Numbered from the stretch's first letter, positions 45,503 through 55,435 are shown. The stretch is DNA of 64,000 nt from an uncultured Pelagibacteraceae bacterium (GCA_902599805.1 CACKGP010000001.1:124001-188000), one strand, 5' to 3'. Notes: generated by a model not told the origin, from the sequence alone. A program made the numbers and translations.

Positions 45503-46647
45503 AACAAAAAATTGCAATAATCTTCATATCGCTTTTATTTTTAACGAAGTTAAGTGCTGAGCCAAAAATACAAGCTCCCACAGCCATTCTTATGGATTAT
45601 AATTCTGGAAAAATTTTATTTGAAAGAGATGCTGACCATCAAATTTATCCTGCTTCAATGACAAAAATTATGACCGCAATAATTGTTTTTGACCTTTTGA
45701 AACAAGAAAAAATAAAACTTTCAGACGAAGTTATCATATCCGAAAATGCTTGGAGAATGTCTAAAAGCGGTTATTCGTCGATGTTTATTATGTTAAACGA
45801 TAAAGTTTCAATTGAGGATTTGTTAAGAGGTATAATAGTAGTGTCTGGTAACGACGCTTGTGTTGCGTTAGCGGAAGGTATTGCTGGGACAGAAACTGCA
45901 TTTGCCGATATGATGAACGAAAAAGCAGAAGAAATTGGTCTTGTTAATACAAACTTTACAAATTCATCCGGTATTAATGATCCTGATAATTATTCAACTG
46001 TTAGAGATATAGCGGTAATGTCAAAGTATCTTATCGAAAATTATCCAATTTATTATGAATACTTTAAAGAAACTGAATTTACATGGGATAGAACAGGTGG
46101 TGACCCAATTAAACAAGGAAACAGAAATCCACTTTTATATAAACGGATAGGTGCCGATGGTATTAAAACAGGCTATTTAGCCGTAGAGAAATATTCTCTG
46201 GCAAGTTCAATTGTTGGTGAAAATCGAAGGTTAATTGCGGTTGGAAGTGGATTTGTTACTAAACAAGCGAGATCAGATGAATCAGCAAGAATGTTTAGAT
46301 GGGCGTTGAGAAATACAAATACATATGAAATAGCAAAAAAAGATGTCCCAAAATTTGAGTTTAAAACTTGGTTAGGTAAAGAAAATATTGTGGAAGGTTT
46401 ATTAAAAGAAGATATTTATGTAACTATACAAAAAAAAGAAGTTAAAGATCTCAAAGTTAAACTAGAATATAACGGACCAATTAAAGCACCAATTAAAGAG
46501 GGCCAACAAATTGGAAATTTAATTTTAGAGTCACCAAATGAAGAAGTAAAAAAATTTCCTATTTATGCAAGCAAAAGCGTTAAAAAGGTAAATTTTTTTA
46601 AAAGTTTATTTTTATCTTTTAATTACATGATTTGGGGAGATGCATAA
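45499..46647 (+). CDS. dacA: D-alanyl-D-alanine carboxypeptidase
   Basis: This penicillin-binding protein trims D-Ala from peptidoglycan pentapeptides at the periplasmic face. A signal peptide precedes the catalytic S-x-x-K in YPASMTKIMTA (near residue 51). The second motif is VVSGNDAC and the third GIKTGYL. A C-terminal beta domain and an end helix (SLFLSFNYMIWG) likely anchor it to the membrane. Length 382 is normal. It overlaps the RlpA-like gene and tmk by a few bases. Confidence 0.95.
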   Translation: MKQKIAIIFISLLFLTKLSAEPKIQAPTAILMDYNSGKILFERDADHQIYPASMTKIMTAIIVFDLLKQEKIKLSDEVIISENAWRMSKSGYSSMFIMLNDKVSIEDLLRGIIVVSGNDACVALAEGIAGTETAFADMMNEKAEEIGLVNTNFTNSSGINDPDNYSTVRDIAVMSKYLIENYPIYYEYFKETEFTWDRTGGDPIKQGNRNPLLYKRIGADGIKTGYLAVEKYSLASSIVGENRRLIAVGSGFVTKQARSDESARMFRWALRNTNTYEIAKKDVPKFEFKTWLGKENIVEGLLKEDIYVTIQKKEVKDLKVKLEYNGPIKAPIKEGQQIGNLILESPNEEVKKFPIYASKSVKKVNFFKSLFLSFNYMIWGDA

Positions 46648-47284
46648 GAGAAAATTTTTTTTTATTGTCTTTGAGGGTATCGAAGGATCAGGAAAATCCT
46701 ACCAAAGTAAAAAATTATTTAAAAATATTAAAAAAAAAAATTATCCAGTTGTGCTTACTAGAGAACCTGGTGGTACAATTGGCGCAGAAAGAATAAGAAA
46801 AGTAATTTTAAAAGATTATTTTCATAAAAACAAGAGTGAGAAGTTTCATAAATATACAGACACATTATTGTATTTAGCGGCAAGAAATGAGCATATCCAA
46901 GATAAAATTCTAAAAGCTAAAAGAACTAAAAAAATCTTGATATGCGATAGATTTATTGATTCCACAATAGCTTATCAAGTTTATGGAAAAAAAGTTGAAT
47001 TTGAACTTATTGAGAACATTCACAAATTTATACTTCAAAAAATTAAGCCTGACATTACTTTTCTTCTCACAGTAAAAGCTAACAAAGCATCTAGCAGGCT
47101 TAATAAAAGAAAAACTAAAAATAGGTATGATAAATTTCCAAAAAATTTTTATCAAAATGCCCAAAAAGCTTTTATAAAATTAGCGAAAAAAAATAAAAAA
47201 AAATATTTTATTTTTGATAATTCGACTGATGATAAAGAACTCGAAAAAAAAATCTTAAATATTGTTTCGTCTAAATTAAAATAA
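46640..47284 (+). CDS. tmk: Thymidylate kinase
   Basis: Tmk phosphorylates dTMP to dTDP. The P-loop is FEGIEGSGKSYQSKKL, the substrate loop TREPGGTIGAERIR, and CDRFIDSTIAYQ holds the conserved D-R. Length 214 is normal. It lies between dacA and holB, the usual order. The gene begins inside the last codons of dacA (8-base overlap). Confidence 0.95.
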   Translation: MHKRKFFFIVFEGIEGSGKSYQSKKLFKNIKKKNYPVVLTREPGGTIGAERIRKVILKDYFHKNKSEKFHKYTDTLLYLAARNEHIQDKILKAKRTKKILICDRFIDSTIAYQVYGKKVEFELIENIHKFILQKIKPDITFLLTVKANKASSRLNKRKTKNRYDKFPKNFYQNAQKAFIKLAKKNKKKYFIFDNSTDDKELEKKILNIVSSKLK

Positions 47285-47285
47285 A

Positions 47286-48239
47286 GTGAAAAATATAACA
47301 AACAGTAATACTGAAATCGAAAAATCTAATAAATTAATTGGATATGATGATTTATTTATTAAATTTGAAAAATTTTATTTAAATAAAAGACTCCCAAAAG
47401 TTATATTGCTATCAGGAGACAAAGGAATAGGTAAATCAACTTTTATTTTTCATTTTATTAATTACATTTTATCAATGAATTCTAAAATTCCTTACGACAA
47501 AGATAGCTATTCAATTAATTTAAATAACGAAACTTATAAAAAAATTATAGTTAATGTTGAACAAAATTTTAATTTTTTAAAATGTGAAAAACCAAATACA
47601 ATTTCTATAGAGGATATTCGTCATCTGAAGACAAAATTATCAAAAACCCCACTTGTTAATACCTCAAGATTCACTATTATAGACGATATTGAGTTAATTA
47701 ATTTAAACTCTGCCAACGCTCTTTTAAAATTAATTGAAGAACCCTCACATTATGATTACTTCTTTTTGATAAATAACAAATGTAATAAGGTAATTGAAAC
47801 ATTAATTTCACGATCTCTGGAATTTAAGGTTTTTTTGTCTTCTGAGCAAAAAAAACTAATTTTTAACCATCTAAAACTACATTTTGAAATTGAAGAGAAT
47901 TTTACACATAATTACATACAATATACATCACCTGGTAATTTAATTAAATTTGATCCTATTATAAAAGAACTTGAAATCACTTCTTTAAATGAATTCGACA
48001 AAGTATCTTTTGAAATTATAAAAACGTTTAATAAAACTAAAAAAGATATTTATATTAATTTTTTATTATTTCTTGTAGATATAAAGTTTTTAGAATTATC
48101 TAAAAAAAATAAAAACCATATTTATATTGCAGATATTAAAAATAAAATAAATAGTTTATTAATTCGATATTATAAGTTTAACTTAAATAATATTAATGTT
48201 TACAACCAATTTAGAAATTATTTAAATTATGTCAGGTAA
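47286..48239 (+). CDS. holB: DNA polymerase III subunit delta'
   Basis: Delta' is part of the clamp loader. The 317-residue protein has an AAA+ core with Walker A LSGDKGIGKSTFIFHF and the sensor-1 region ANALLKLIEEPSHYDYFFLI. The zinc-binding cysteines of E. coli delta' are not seen. It starts with GTG one base after the tmk stop. The C-terminal collar is poorly conserved and lysine/asparagine-rich. Overlap with metG is 11 bases. Confidence 0.88.
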   Translation: MKNITNSNTEIEKSNKLIGYDDLFIKFEKFYLNKRLPKVILLSGDKGIGKSTFIFHFINYILSMNSKIPYDKDSYSINLNNETYKKIIVNVEQNFNFLKCEKPNTISIEDIRHLKTKLSKTPLVNTSRFTIIDDIELINLNSANALLKLIEEPSHYDYFFLINNKCNKVIETLISRSLEFKVFLSSEQKKLIFNHLKLHFEIEENFTHNYIQYTSPGNLIKFDPIIKELEITSLNEFDKVSFEIIKTFNKTKKDIYINFLLFLVDIKFLELSKKNKNHIYIADIKNKINSLLIRYYKFNLNNINVYNQFRNYLNYVR

Positions 48240-49773
48240 AAATTTTTATATTACAACTCCAATATATTATCCATCTGGTAAACCTCATATGGGTCATGCA
48301 TATTCAAGTATTATTGCTGATATATTTGCGAGGTTTAAAAGATTAGAAAATTATAATGTAAGATTTTTAACCGGTACTGACGAGCACGGTTTAAAAATTC
48401 AAAGGGAAGCAGAAAAAAATTCTAAACAACCTAAAGCTTTTTGTGATGAGTTATCCCTCAAATTTAAAAGTCTAAGCAAAACACTTAATCTTTCTAATAA
48501 TGATTTTATTAGAACTACAGAAAAAAGACATCATAAAGCAGTCAATGAAATCTGGAATAGATTAGTAAAATCTAATGATATTTATTTATCAAAATATAGC
48601 GGCTGGTATTCAGTTTCAGATGAAGCATATTATGACAGTGATGAAATTGAATCAAAAAATAACATTAAAGTTGCAAAAGTTTCTGGATCAAGAGTGGAGT
48701 GGGTTGAAGAAGAGTCTTTTTTTTTTAAATTATCTTCCTGGGAAAAAAAATTGCTTGATTTCTATCAATCAAATCCCAATTTTATTCTTCCAAAATCACG
48801 TAGAAATGAAGTCGTTGAATTTGTAAAAGGTGGTTTAAAAGATTTGTCTGTAAGCAGAACATCTTTTTCATGGGGTATACCTGTACCTAAAAATAATAAA
48901 CATATTATTTATGTTTGGCTTGATGCTTTGACAAATTATTTGAGTTCTTTGGATTTTCCAGATCAAAATGATATAAAATATAAAAATTTTTGGCCGGCTG
49001 ACGTTCATATTATTGGAAAAGATATCTTACGTTTTCATGCAATTTATTGGCCTGCATTTTTAATGGCTGCTAAACTACCTTTACCTAAAAGAGTTTATGG
49101 CCACGGATGGATTTTATCGGATGAAAAAAAAATGTCTAAATCTCTTGGAAATATTCTAGATCCTTTAGAAATAATAAATGAATATGGAATAGATCCTTTA
49201 AGATATTATTTAGTTAAGGAGGTTTCCCTAGGAAACGACGGAAGTATTTCTTTAAAAAGTTTACATGATTGTATTAATAATGATTTGGCAAACAATTATG
49301 GTAATTTATGCCAAAGAGTATTTTCATTTGTTGAAAAAAATTGTGATTCAAAAATTCCAAATTTTACAAATCTTTTAAAAGAAGATGAAATTATTACTAA
49401 AAATCTTATAGAGAAAATTCCTGATTTACAAAATTTAATGAATAAACAAGATTTAAACCAATATATTAAAGAAGTAATAAATTTTTCTTTCAGTGCTAAT
49501 AAATATTTTAATGATCTAAAGCCATGGGACTTGAAAAAAGTTAATATAGAGAGGATGAATGCAGTTATTTATACAGTTCTGAATCAAATAAAATCTATTA
49601 GTATTCTATTATATCCAATAATACCTGATTCAACTCACAAAGTATTAGACTGTCTTGGCGTACCAAAGAATGAGTTTAATCTTGATTGTCTATTAAATTT
49701 AAAATATTTAAAAACGGATTTAAGTATTAAAAAACCCGGTATCTTGTTTAAGAAAATTGAAAATGATAATTGA
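48229..49773 (+). CDS. metG: Methionine--tRNA ligase
   Basis: MetRS charges initiator and elongator tRNA-Met. The HIGH-type motif is PSGKPHMGHAYSSI and the KMSKS motif is EKKMSKSLGN near residue 303. FLTGTDEHGLKIQREAE is the MetRS-specific segment. At 514 residues it is the short form without the C-terminal tRNA-binding domain, and the zinc knuckle cysteines are not evident, as expected for the alphaproteobacterial type. It overlaps tatD by 11 bases. Confidence 0.96.
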   Translation: MSGKNFYITTPIYYPSGKPHMGHAYSSIIADIFARFKRLENYNVRFLTGTDEHGLKIQREAEKNSKQPKAFCDELSLKFKSLSKTLNLSNNDFIRTTEKRHHKAVNEIWNRLVKSNDIYLSKYSGWYSVSDEAYYDSDEIESKNNIKVAKVSGSRVEWVEEESFFFKLSSWEKKLLDFYQSNPNFILPKSRRNEVVEFVKGGLKDLSVSRTSFSWGIPVPKNNKHIIYVWLDALTNYLSSLDFPDQNDIKYKNFWPADVHIIGKDILRFHAIYWPAFLMAAKLPLPKRVYGHGWILSDEKKMSKSLGNILDPLEIINEYGIDPLRYYLVKEVSLGNDGSISLKSLHDCINNDLANNYGNLCQRVFSFVEKNCDSKIPNFTNLLKEDEIITKNLIEKIPDLQNLMNKQDLNQYIKEVINFSFSANKYFNDLKPWDLKKVNIERMNAVIYTVLNQIKSISILLYPIIPDSTHKVLDCLGVPKNEFNLDCLLNLKYLKTDLSIKKPGILFKKIENDN

Positions 49774-50539
49774 TTCACATTGCCATTTAGACTATCAGCC
49801 ACTTTTTAATAATTTAAAAAATGTTATTGAAAGAGCAAATAACAATGGAGTAAAATATTTCTTAACTATTTCTACTACTGATCAAAGTTTCAAAAATATT
49901 TTAAATATATTGAAAAACTATAGTAATATTTTTGGTTCTTACGGTATACATCCTCATGAGGCTAAAAATTATGAAGATTTGAAGGTTGAAAAGATAATAG
50001 AAAATCTAAGCTTAAACAAAAATTTAATAGGTGTTGGAGAGACTGGTCTAGATTTTTATTATAATCATTCAGACAAGAATATTCAAAAAGAATGCTTCAT
50101 CAAACATATTCACGCTAGCCAACAAACATCAAAAACATTAATTGTGCATTCAAGATCTGCTGATAATGAAATGTTTGATATTTTATCTAGCGAGTTTAAA
50201 AATAAAAGTTTTAACATTCTAATGCACTGCTTTACAGGTAATAAAGATTTTGCACATAAACTTTTGAATCTAAATTGTTATTTTTCAGCAAGTGGAATTA
50301 TAACATTTAAAAAAAGTAATGACTTAGCAAATACATTTAAATCTATTCCTAATAATAGAATACTTATAGAAACAGACTCTCCTTATTTGTCACCAGAACC
50401 TTTGCGTGGTAAGACAAATGAACCTGGAAATTTAAAATATACATTAAAATTCTTAGCAAATTTAAAAAATGAGACAGAGGAAAACTTTTCCATGATTACA
50501 TCCAATAATTTTATAAAATTATTTAATATAAATATTTGA
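49763..50539 (+). CDS. tatD: TatD-family metal-dependent deoxyribonuclease
   Basis: The family is a TIM-barrel hydrolase with 3'-5' nuclease activity in some members. Metal ligands are seen in MIIDSHCHLD at the start, the glutamate in GVGETGLDFYYN, the histidine in LIVHSRSAD, ILMHCFTG, and the aspartate in LIETDSPYLSPEP. The ATG at 49763 is preferred over the TTG at 49757 because family members begin right before the D-x-H-x-H motif. The next gene begins one base after its stop. Confidence 0.93.
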   Translation: MIIDSHCHLDYQPLFNNLKNVIERANNNGVKYFLTISTTDQSFKNILNILKNYSNIFGSYGIHPHEAKNYEDLKVEKIIENLSLNKNLIGVGETGLDFYYNHSDKNIQKECFIKHIHASQQTSKTLIVHSRSADNEMFDILSSEFKNKSFNILMHCFTGNKDFAHKLLNLNCYFSASGIITFKKSNDLANTFKSIPNNRILIETDSPYLSPEPLRGKTNEPGNLKYTLKFLANLKNETEENFSMITSNNFIKLFNINI

Positions 50540-50540
50540 A

Positions 50541-51305
50541 ATGGAATTAATTATTTTAGGTTGCGGAAGTTCATTGGGCTCACCTTGGATTAATAACTAC
50601 TGGGGAAATTGTGATAAAAAAAACAAACTAAATATACGCACAAGATGTTCTGCTTTTATCAAAAAAGGTAATTTATCAGTTTTAATTGATACATCTCCAG
50701 ATATTAAAGAGCAATTTATTAAAAATAAAATAAACGATGTTGATTGTGTTCTTTACACACACGAACATTCAGATCAGACAAGTGGTATATTTGAATTGAG
50801 ACCTTTTTTTTGGAAGTATAAAAAAAGGATTGATATTTATGCAGACGCAAGAACGTTAAAGGCGTTAAAAAAAAAGTATGATTTCTGTTTTTACGGTGGT
50901 CAAGGATATATTCCAATAATGAAACCTAATTTAATCAAGAAGAAACAAATGATTAAGAAAGGCAAAAATAGAATATCTTTTGATACATTTAAAGTTGAAC
51001 ATGGACAAATTACTTCGACAGCTTATGTTTTTAACAAAACAGCCTACCTTAGTGATTGTAGTAATATTAAGCCTTCAGATTTAAATAATCTAAAAAAATT
51101 AAATTATTTAATAATAGATTGCCTTAAATTTAAAAGACATCCTGGACATTTTAATCTAGAAACTAGTATAAGAATAAGCACTTTTTTAAAGCCTAAAAAA
51201 ACAATTTTAACTAACCTTCATACAGAACTAGATTATAATTTTTTAAAAAAAAATCTTCCAAAAAATATCCTGCCTGCTTATGACGGTATGAAATTAAAAA
51301 TCTAG
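50541..51305 (+). CDS. Metallo-beta-lactamase-fold hydrolase (PhnP-like)
   Basis: The 254-residue protein begins MELIILGCGSSLGSP, the opening of PhnP-like and related phosphodiesterases. The metal motif reads CVLYTHEHSDQTSGIFELRPF near residue 72: the H-x-H-x-D part is present but the usual last histidine is glutamine. Later ligands are visible in KVEHGQI, YLSDCSN and NLHTELDYN. The gene after tatD in alphaproteobacteria commonly encodes this protein. The natural substrate is unknown; a cyclic phosphate or nucleotide is possible. Confidence 0.85.
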   Translation: MELIILGCGSSLGSPWINNYWGNCDKKNKLNIRTRCSAFIKKGNLSVLIDTSPDIKEQFIKNKINDVDCVLYTHEHSDQTSGIFELRPFFWKYKKRIDIYADARTLKALKKKYDFCFYGGQGYIPIMKPNLIKKKQMIKKGKNRISFDTFKVEHGQITSTAYVFNKTAYLSDCSNIKPSDLNNLKKLNYLIIDCLKFKRHPGHFNLETSIRISTFLKPKKTILTNLHTELDYNFLKKNLPKNILPAYDGMKLKI

Positions 51306-51306
51306 T

Positions 51307-51858
51307 TTATTTGTTAAGAGCTTCTTCTATAACTTTTACAAATTTACCTGATGTAGGTTTAGTCATAGATGAAAATGTGTCAAAGATCTTTCCATCTTTG
51401 CCTATTATAATTTTATGAAAATTCCACTTAGGCACAGCACTTTTACCATGATTTTTATTTGCCCATTTATAAAATTCGTGTGCTTCACTACCTTTGACTT
51501 TAACTTTTTCAGTCATTGGAAAACTAATTCCAAATTTTGCTTCACAAAAATTCTTAATTTCTTTATTCGTTTCCATTTCCTGATTAAAAGAATTTGAAGG
51601 CACGCCTATTACCACAACTCCTTTACTTTGATATTTTTCCCAAATTTCTTGAAGATCTTCATATTGTGAGGTAAAACCGCAATAACTTGCTACATTAGTA
51701 ACAACCATCACTTTATTTTTAAAATCAGCAAGTTTCATTTCTGAGCCATCAAGGTCTTTGAATGAGAAATCAAACGCTAGCTTTTCGTATGATGCGTTGA
51801 GTTTTGATGAAAAAATAGAAATCATAATAACTAAAAGTATTAATTTTGATTTAAACAT
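51307..51858 (-). CDS. Exported glutathione peroxidase-family thiol peroxidase
   Basis: The 183-residue protein has an N-terminal signal sequence (ending near KLNA), then the glutathione peroxidase core. The peroxidatic cysteine is in NVASYCGFTSQYEDL (normally selenocysteine or cysteine). The glutamine is probably in VIGVPSNSFNQEM, and the tryptophan is in PKWNFHKIIIGKDG. This cysteine type usually uses thioredoxin instead of glutathione. Location outside the cytoplasm is inferred from the signal. Its stop lies one base from the stop of the convergent MBL gene. Confidence 0.9.
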   Translation of the reverse strand: MFKSKLILLVIMISIFSSKLNASYEKLAFDFSFKDLDGSEMKLADFKNKVMVVTNVASYCGFTSQYEDLQEIWEKYQSKGVVVIGVPSNSFNQEMETNKEIKNFCEAKFGISFPMTEKVKVKGSEAHEFYKWANKNHGKSAVPKWNFHKIIIGKDGKIFDTFSSMTKPTSGKFVKVIEEALNK

Positions 51859-51865
51859 ATTATTT

Positions 51866-53047
51866 TTATTTTTTGCTTAATAAAATTAACATATACCCAA
51901 AAAGAGTTGAGGCAAGAGAACCTAATAGCACACCTATTTTAACACCACTTAAATATTGAGTTGTGTCAACAAACGCTAAATTTCCGACGAATAAACTCAT
52001 TGTAAAGCCGATTCCCGTTAATACACCTACGCCGTATAATTTTAACCAATCCGAGTCATTTGGCATCTCAGCAAATTTTAATTTGATTGAAACATAAGAA
52101 AAAATGAAAACACCAAATTGTTTACCAAAAAATAACCCACATAAAATTCCTAATGGCACTGGATTCATTAAGGTTGCTATACTTAATCCTTCAAGAGAAA
52201 CCCCGGCATTTGCAAAAGCAAAGATTGGCATAATACCGAAAGCAACATATGGTGAGATTGCATGCTCGAGTTTAATTAGCATTGAATTTTTATGAGAGCT
52301 TTCATCTTTTTTATCTTTATGTGGTATCGTTAAAGCCAATAAAACTCCTGCTATAGTTGCGTGAATACCAGATGAATGAGTAAAGTCCCATAAAAAAATC
52401 CCAATTATGAGATAAGGAATAAAGCTTCTTACATTTAATCTATTAAAAATTATTAAGATAATGATTGATACTAACATTAGTATTAAATACATAGCTTGTA
52501 TTTTTCCAGAATAAAAAAAGGCAATTATCACAATTGCACCCAAATCATCAATAATAGCTAAAGCAGTTAAAAAAACTTTTAGAGAAATTGGAACTCTTTT
52601 TCCAAGTAAAGATAATACACCTAAAGAAAATGCTATATCGGTAGCTGATGGAATCGCCCATCCTTTTAGAGTTTCAGAATTTCCAAAATTGATAGCAACG
52701 TAAATTAAAGCTGGCACTAACATCCCACCAACAGCAGCAATTATTGGAAGTGATGCCTGTTTTGGGTTTGATAATTCTCCTTGAATAAATTCTCTTTTTA
52801 TCTCTAAAGAAACCAAAAAGAAAAATATTGCCATCAAAACATCGTTGATCCAGTGTAATACAGATAATTTTAATTTAAATTCTCCAAAACCAAGAGCAAA
52901 ATAAGAGTTTAAAATATCATAATAGATAGATGCTAATTCACTATTACTGACAAATAATGCAATTATTGCAGCAAAAAGTAAAACAAGACCCGATGCAGCC
53001 TCTAATTTAAAAAACCATTTAAAGGGTTTTGATATATGTTGAATCAT
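51866..53047 (-). CDS. nhaA: Na+/H+ antiporter NhaA
   Basis: NhaA exchanges internal sodium for external protons, important for a marine cell. The 393-residue protein has about twelve membrane helices. Conserved elements are LSVLHWINDVLMAIFFFLVSLEIKRE, WAIPSATDIAFSLGVLSLLG and LTALAIIDDLGAIVIIA, which holds the two transport aspartates. GVLTGIGFTMSLFVGNLAF is near the end. It is followed by the glutathione peroxidase gene 7 bases downstream on the same strand. Confidence 0.96.
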   Translation of the reverse strand: MIQHISKPFKWFFKLEAASGLVLLFAAIIALFVSNSELASIYYDILNSYFALGFGEFKLKLSVLHWINDVLMAIFFFLVSLEIKREFIQGELSNPKQASLPIIAAVGGMLVPALIYVAINFGNSETLKGWAIPSATDIAFSLGVLSLLGKRVPISLKVFLTALAIIDDLGAIVIIAFFYSGKIQAMYLILMLVSIIILIIFNRLNVRSFIPYLIIGIFLWDFTHSSGIHATIAGVLLALTIPHKDKKDESSHKNSMLIKLEHAISPYVAFGIMPIFAFANAGVSLEGLSIATLMNPVPLGILCGLFFGKQFGVFIFSYVSIKLKFAEMPNDSDWLKLYGVGVLTGIGFTMSLFVGNLAFVDTTQYLSGVKIGVLLGSLASTLFGYMLILLSKK

Positions 53048-53092
53048 AATACTAATTATATCTCAATTATATTGATTGCACTTATGTTTCAA

Positions 53093-53121
53093 TTGATAAA
53101 ATTCATTTATTCATCTATATA
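53093..53121 (+). promoter_or_regulatory. Candidate promoter for tRNA-Pro
   Basis: TTGATA is followed after exactly 17 bases by TATATA, ending 10 bases before the tRNA 5' end. This is the clearest sigma70-like pair in the window and lies in the 84-base gap between nhaA and the tRNA. It could also drive the downstream DMSP-type cluster, because no terminator is seen after the tRNA. Confidence 0.6.
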
Positions 53122-53131
53122 AATAACCTTT

Positions 53132-53208
<77 letters not shown>

Positions 53209-53212
53209 TTTT

Positions 53213-55435
53213 ATGAAAATTAACAAAGTCGTTATTATCGGATCAGGAACAATGGGAAGTGGTATAGCTGCCCATTTATGTAATGCAAATATTCCAGTTG
53301 TATTACTCGATTTAAAAGATGAAATCGTAGAAAAAGCACGAGAGAGAATATTAAAATCAAAACCACCACTTTTATTTGAAAAATCTAAGATTGATGGATT
53401 AAAAATAGGTACAATAACTAAAAATTTTGATCAAGTTTCTGATGCAGATTGGATTATAGAAGCAGTTGTAGAAAGAATTGATATAAAGCATGATATATAT
53501 AAAAAAATATTTGATAAAAGAAAGAAAAATTCTGTAGTTTCTTCCAATACATCAACAATTCCTCTTAAAATATTATCTAAAAAATTAAATGAAAATGATA
53601 AAAAAGATTTTTGTATAACACATTTTTTTAATCCAGTAAGATATATGGGGCTTCTTGAAATTGTCAGAGAAGAAAACACTGATAAAAATAAAATAGAATT
53701 GCTGAAAGATTTTTGTGAAAAAAATCTAGGTAAAGGTGTAATTTTATGTGGTGATACACCAGGTTTTTTAGGAAATAGGATTGGGGTCTATTCAATGCAA
53801 ATTGCTATGACAGAAGCTATTTCAATGAAACTTTCAATAGAGGAAGCCGATGCTGTATTTGGAAGGCCTATGGGTATCCCAAAAACAGGTGTTTTTGCAT
53901 TGTATGATTTAATAGGCATTGATCTAATGTCAGATGTTCTTAAAAGTTTTAAAAAAGAATTGGATCCAAAAGACGATTTTCAAAATGTTGTAGACGGAAT
54001 ACCAATTATCAAAACTTTAATTGATAGCGGATACACTGGTCGTAAAGGGAAGGGTGGTTTTTATAGAATAAATAAACAAAATAATAAGAAAACACTTGAA
54101 GCTCTTAATATAAATGAAAATATTTATTCTCCATCGAAAAAGATTGAACTAAATATTGAAAAAGTAAATCTTTTAAAATTAATTAATAGGAATGATAAAT
54201 ATGGAAAATATGCATGGTCAGTAATATCAAAAATAATTCTATATTCATCATCTTTAGTACCGCAAATTACAAAACAGTATAACGATATTGATGAAGCACT
54301 AAGGCTTGGGTTTAATTGGTCTATGGGACCTTTCGAAATGTTAGAGTCGATTGGTTTGGATAATTTTTTTTCAAAACTAGGTGATACAAAACTAAACCCT
54401 TTTTTACAAAATCTTAAAAACAAAGGATCAAAAAATTTTTACGAAGAACGTCAAAAATATACAAATATCCAAACTCTTGGTAAAATTAAGAGATTAGTAA
54501 CAAAGGTAGACAAAAATGATTCTGCAGAAATTTTTAGATTTAAAGATTTTAATATTGTTGAATTTAATACAAAAGCCAATGCCTTAGATTACAATTCTAT
54601 GGACGCTCTAATGAATGCCACCGACAAACCGATGATTATAATAAATGAGAGCATGCAATTTTCCGCAGGAGTTAATCTTAATTATGTTATGGAATTTGTT
54701 AAAAAGGGAGATATGAAATCTGTTGAAAAATTTATAAAGTATTTTCAAAAAACTTGTAAACATTTAAAGTATTGTGAAAATCCAGTTATATCTGCACCCT
54801 CCGGTTTAGCCCTTGGCGGCGGCGAAGAAGTATTGTTGCAGAGTAATTACGTAGTTTCTCATACAAATATAGTCATGGGTTTAGTTGAAACTATTGTTGG
54901 TTTGGTTCCTGCAGGTGGAGGCTGTAAAGAGCTTTTATGGCGTTGGACTCAAACTGATGAGTCAAAAAATGATCCAGAATTTGCCTCACTTAAAGTGTTT
55001 GATATTATTGGTTATGCCAAAACAGCCACTTCACCGCAAGAGGCAAAACCTCTTTTATTTTTAGATAGCAACCATGAGGTCATTATCAATCGAAACAACC
55101 TTTTCGAAGTAGCTAAAAAATTTATTGAAAAAAATAAAGAATTTAACCCTCCTATTGAATGCAAATTTAAATTATCAGGTAATCATGTGAGACAAAAAAT
55201 GCAAAAGAAACTTGACGAATTATATAATAATAAAAAGATATTAGATCATGGTATGGTAGTTGGTAAAGAATTAGCATATGTATTAAGTGGGGGAGAAACT
55301 GAAAAAAATAAAGAAATTTCCGAAGATCAAATGTATAATCTTGAATTAAATAGCTTTATGAAATTATTAGAAACTCAAAATACCCAAAATAGAATAGTTC
55401 ATACTTTAAAAACAGGAAAACCACTTATAAATTAA
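53213..55435 (+). CDS. Fused 3-hydroxyacyl-CoA dehydrogenase / enoyl-CoA hydratase (FadB-like)
   Basis: The 740-residue protein has an N-terminal NAD-binding hydroxyacyl-CoA dehydrogenase (VIIGSGTMGSGIAAHLC, then SNTSTIPL and ITHFFNPVRYM). Its C-terminal dehydrogenase domains follow, and then an enoyl-CoA hydratase domain from about residue 440. The order is the reverse of E. coli FadB. The hydratase part keeps APSGLALGGGEEVLLQ and GLVETIVGLVPAGGG, with glutamates at both crotonase catalytic positions. The ATG at 53213 is chosen because the ORF-track start lies inside tRNA-Pro. It is first in the run to the acyl-CoA dehydrogenase and ligase and could supply the hydratase step for methylthioacryloyl-CoA; this is inference. 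Confidence 0.88.
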   Translation: MKINKVVIIGSGTMGSGIAAHLCNANIPVVLLDLKDEIVEKARERILKSKPPLLFEKSKIDGLKIGTITKNFDQVSDADWIIEAVVERIDIKHDIYKKIFDKRKKNSVVSSNTSTIPLKILSKKLNENDKKDFCITHFFNPVRYMGLLEIVREENTDKNKIELLKDFCEKNLGKGVILCGDTPGFLGNRIGVYSMQIAMTEAISMKLSIEEADAVFGRPMGIPKTGVFALYDLIGIDLMSDVLKSFKKELDPKDDFQNVVDGIPIIKTLIDSGYTGRKGKGGFYRINKQNNKKTLEALNINENIYSPSKKIELNIEKVNLLKLINRNDKYGKYAWSVISKIILYSSSLVPQITKQYNDIDEALRLGFNWSMGPFEMLESIGLDNFFSKLGDTKLNPFLQNLKNKGSKNFYEERQKYTNIQTLGKIKRLVTKVDKNDSAEIFRFKDFNIVEFNTKANALDYNSMDALMNATDKPMIIINESMQFSAGVNLNYVMEFVKKGDMKSVEKFIKYFQKTCKHLKYCENPVISAPSGLALGGGEEVLLQSNYVVSHTNIVMGLVETIVGLVPAGGGCKELLWRWTQTDESKNDPEFASLKVFDIIGYAKTATSPQEAKPLLFLDSNHEVIINRNNLFEVAKKFIEKNKEFNPPIECKFKLSGNHVRQKMQKKLDELYNNKKILDHGMVVGKELAYVLSGGETEKNKEISEDQMYNLELNSFMKLLETQNTQNRIVHTLKTGKPLIN

